Source of the DNA: Candidatus Nitrosopumilus sp.
GTDB lineage: Archaea; Thermoproteota; Nitrososphaeria; Nitrososphaerales; Nitrosopumilaceae
Assembly (NCBI GenBank): GCA_029863665.1
Contig: JAOTUX010000079.1
Coordinates: 1 to 5,695 of the forward strand
Direction of reading: 5' to 3'
Length of the DNA: 5,695 bases
This document shows positions 5,518 through 5,695 of this stretch, one piece after another. Position 1 is the first letter of the stretch. The number at the start of each line of letters is the position of its first letter. A program made the position numbers and the translations under genes. The notes below the pieces were generated by a model. It did not search any database, was not told the origin of the DNA, and saw only the letters and a program-made list of their open reading frames with translations.

Positions 5518-5695
5518 ATGGATGTCACTGTTGGGATTTTCATTTTCTTTGCAGGTTTGTTGGGATCTGCCATCGTTTCTGTAATTGTAAACAGCCGCAA
5601 AAATTCAAAATTAAAACGTAGAACTTGCATCACGTGTAACGGTATGGGGTTTACGATGGAATTGAACTTACATCCCCCTGCATGTACATCATGTG
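5518..5695 (+). CDS. Membrane-anchored zinc-ribbon protein, 3' end missing
   Basis: Starts at the ATG at 5518 and runs off the window after 59 codons. Residues about 3-24 form a single hydrophobic membrane segment (V-G-I-F-I-F-F-A-G-L-L-G-S-A). A basic stretch follows (R-K-N-S-K-L-K-R-R), so the C-terminal part should face the cytoplasm by the positive-inside rule. Next come C37-I-T-C40-N-G-M-G and C56-T-S-C59: two C-x-x-C knuckles 16 residues apart, a zinc ribbon, the first having the C-x-x-C-x-G-x-G shape seen in DnaJ-type zinc fingers. An AT-rich element 26-35 bases upstream (5483-5492) may be its TATA box. Function is unknown. Confidence 0.75.
   Translation, partial: MDVTVGIFIFFAGLLGSAIVSVIVNSRKNSKLKRRTCITCNGMGFTMELNLHPPACTSC

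Overview
The window is AT-rich, with compact gene spacing, no obvious Shine-Dalgarno sequences, and TATA-like boxes about 22-31 bases ahead of several start codons. It also carries an archaeal/eukaryotic-type Tsr3 rRNA-modification gene and a membrane-anchored, S-layer-style peptide-binding protein. Together these suggest an archaeon, most likely a Nitrosopumilus-like ammonia-oxidising thaumarchaeote. The lineage is an inference from gene content and style, not a proven assignment.

Layout. Bases 2-1306 (+) hold the 3' part of a large secreted protein built from Ig/macroglobulin-like beta-sandwich domains. Bases 1341-1832 (+) encode Tsr3, the 16S/18S rRNA aminocarboxypropyltransferase, which overlaps by 16 bases the convergent block that follows. 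On the minus strand, 4281 down to 1817 encodes a family 5 (oligopeptide/dipeptide type) ABC-transporter solute-binding protein with an N-terminal signal peptide and a C-terminal membrane anchor. It is read in two frames that overlap by 4 bases, and is best explained as one 821-residue protein broken by a single-base frameshift near 3205-3252. A short divergent promoter region (4282-4363) follows. Bases 4364-5017 (+) encode a winged-helix-like plus PD-(D/E)XK nuclease-like protein, ending in a hairpin. Bases 5061-5273 (+) hold a small, noticeably more GC-rich ORF resembling the C-terminal end of a V4R domain. Bases 5282-5517 are mostly unexplained and contain a weak minus-strand small ORF. The window ends inside a gene starting at 5518 for a membrane-anchored zinc-ribbon protein.

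The most interesting signal is the order of parts in the solute-binding protein. The segment that is C-terminal in ordinary family 5 binding proteins comes first, straight after the signal peptide, and the segment that is normally N-terminal comes second, followed by an extra beta-rich region and a transmembrane anchor. This is a clean circular permutation. No ABC permease or ATPase gene is adjacent, so its transport partner (if any) lies elsewhere. Apart from the secreted protein and the binding protein both facing outwards, I see no single pathway linking the genes.
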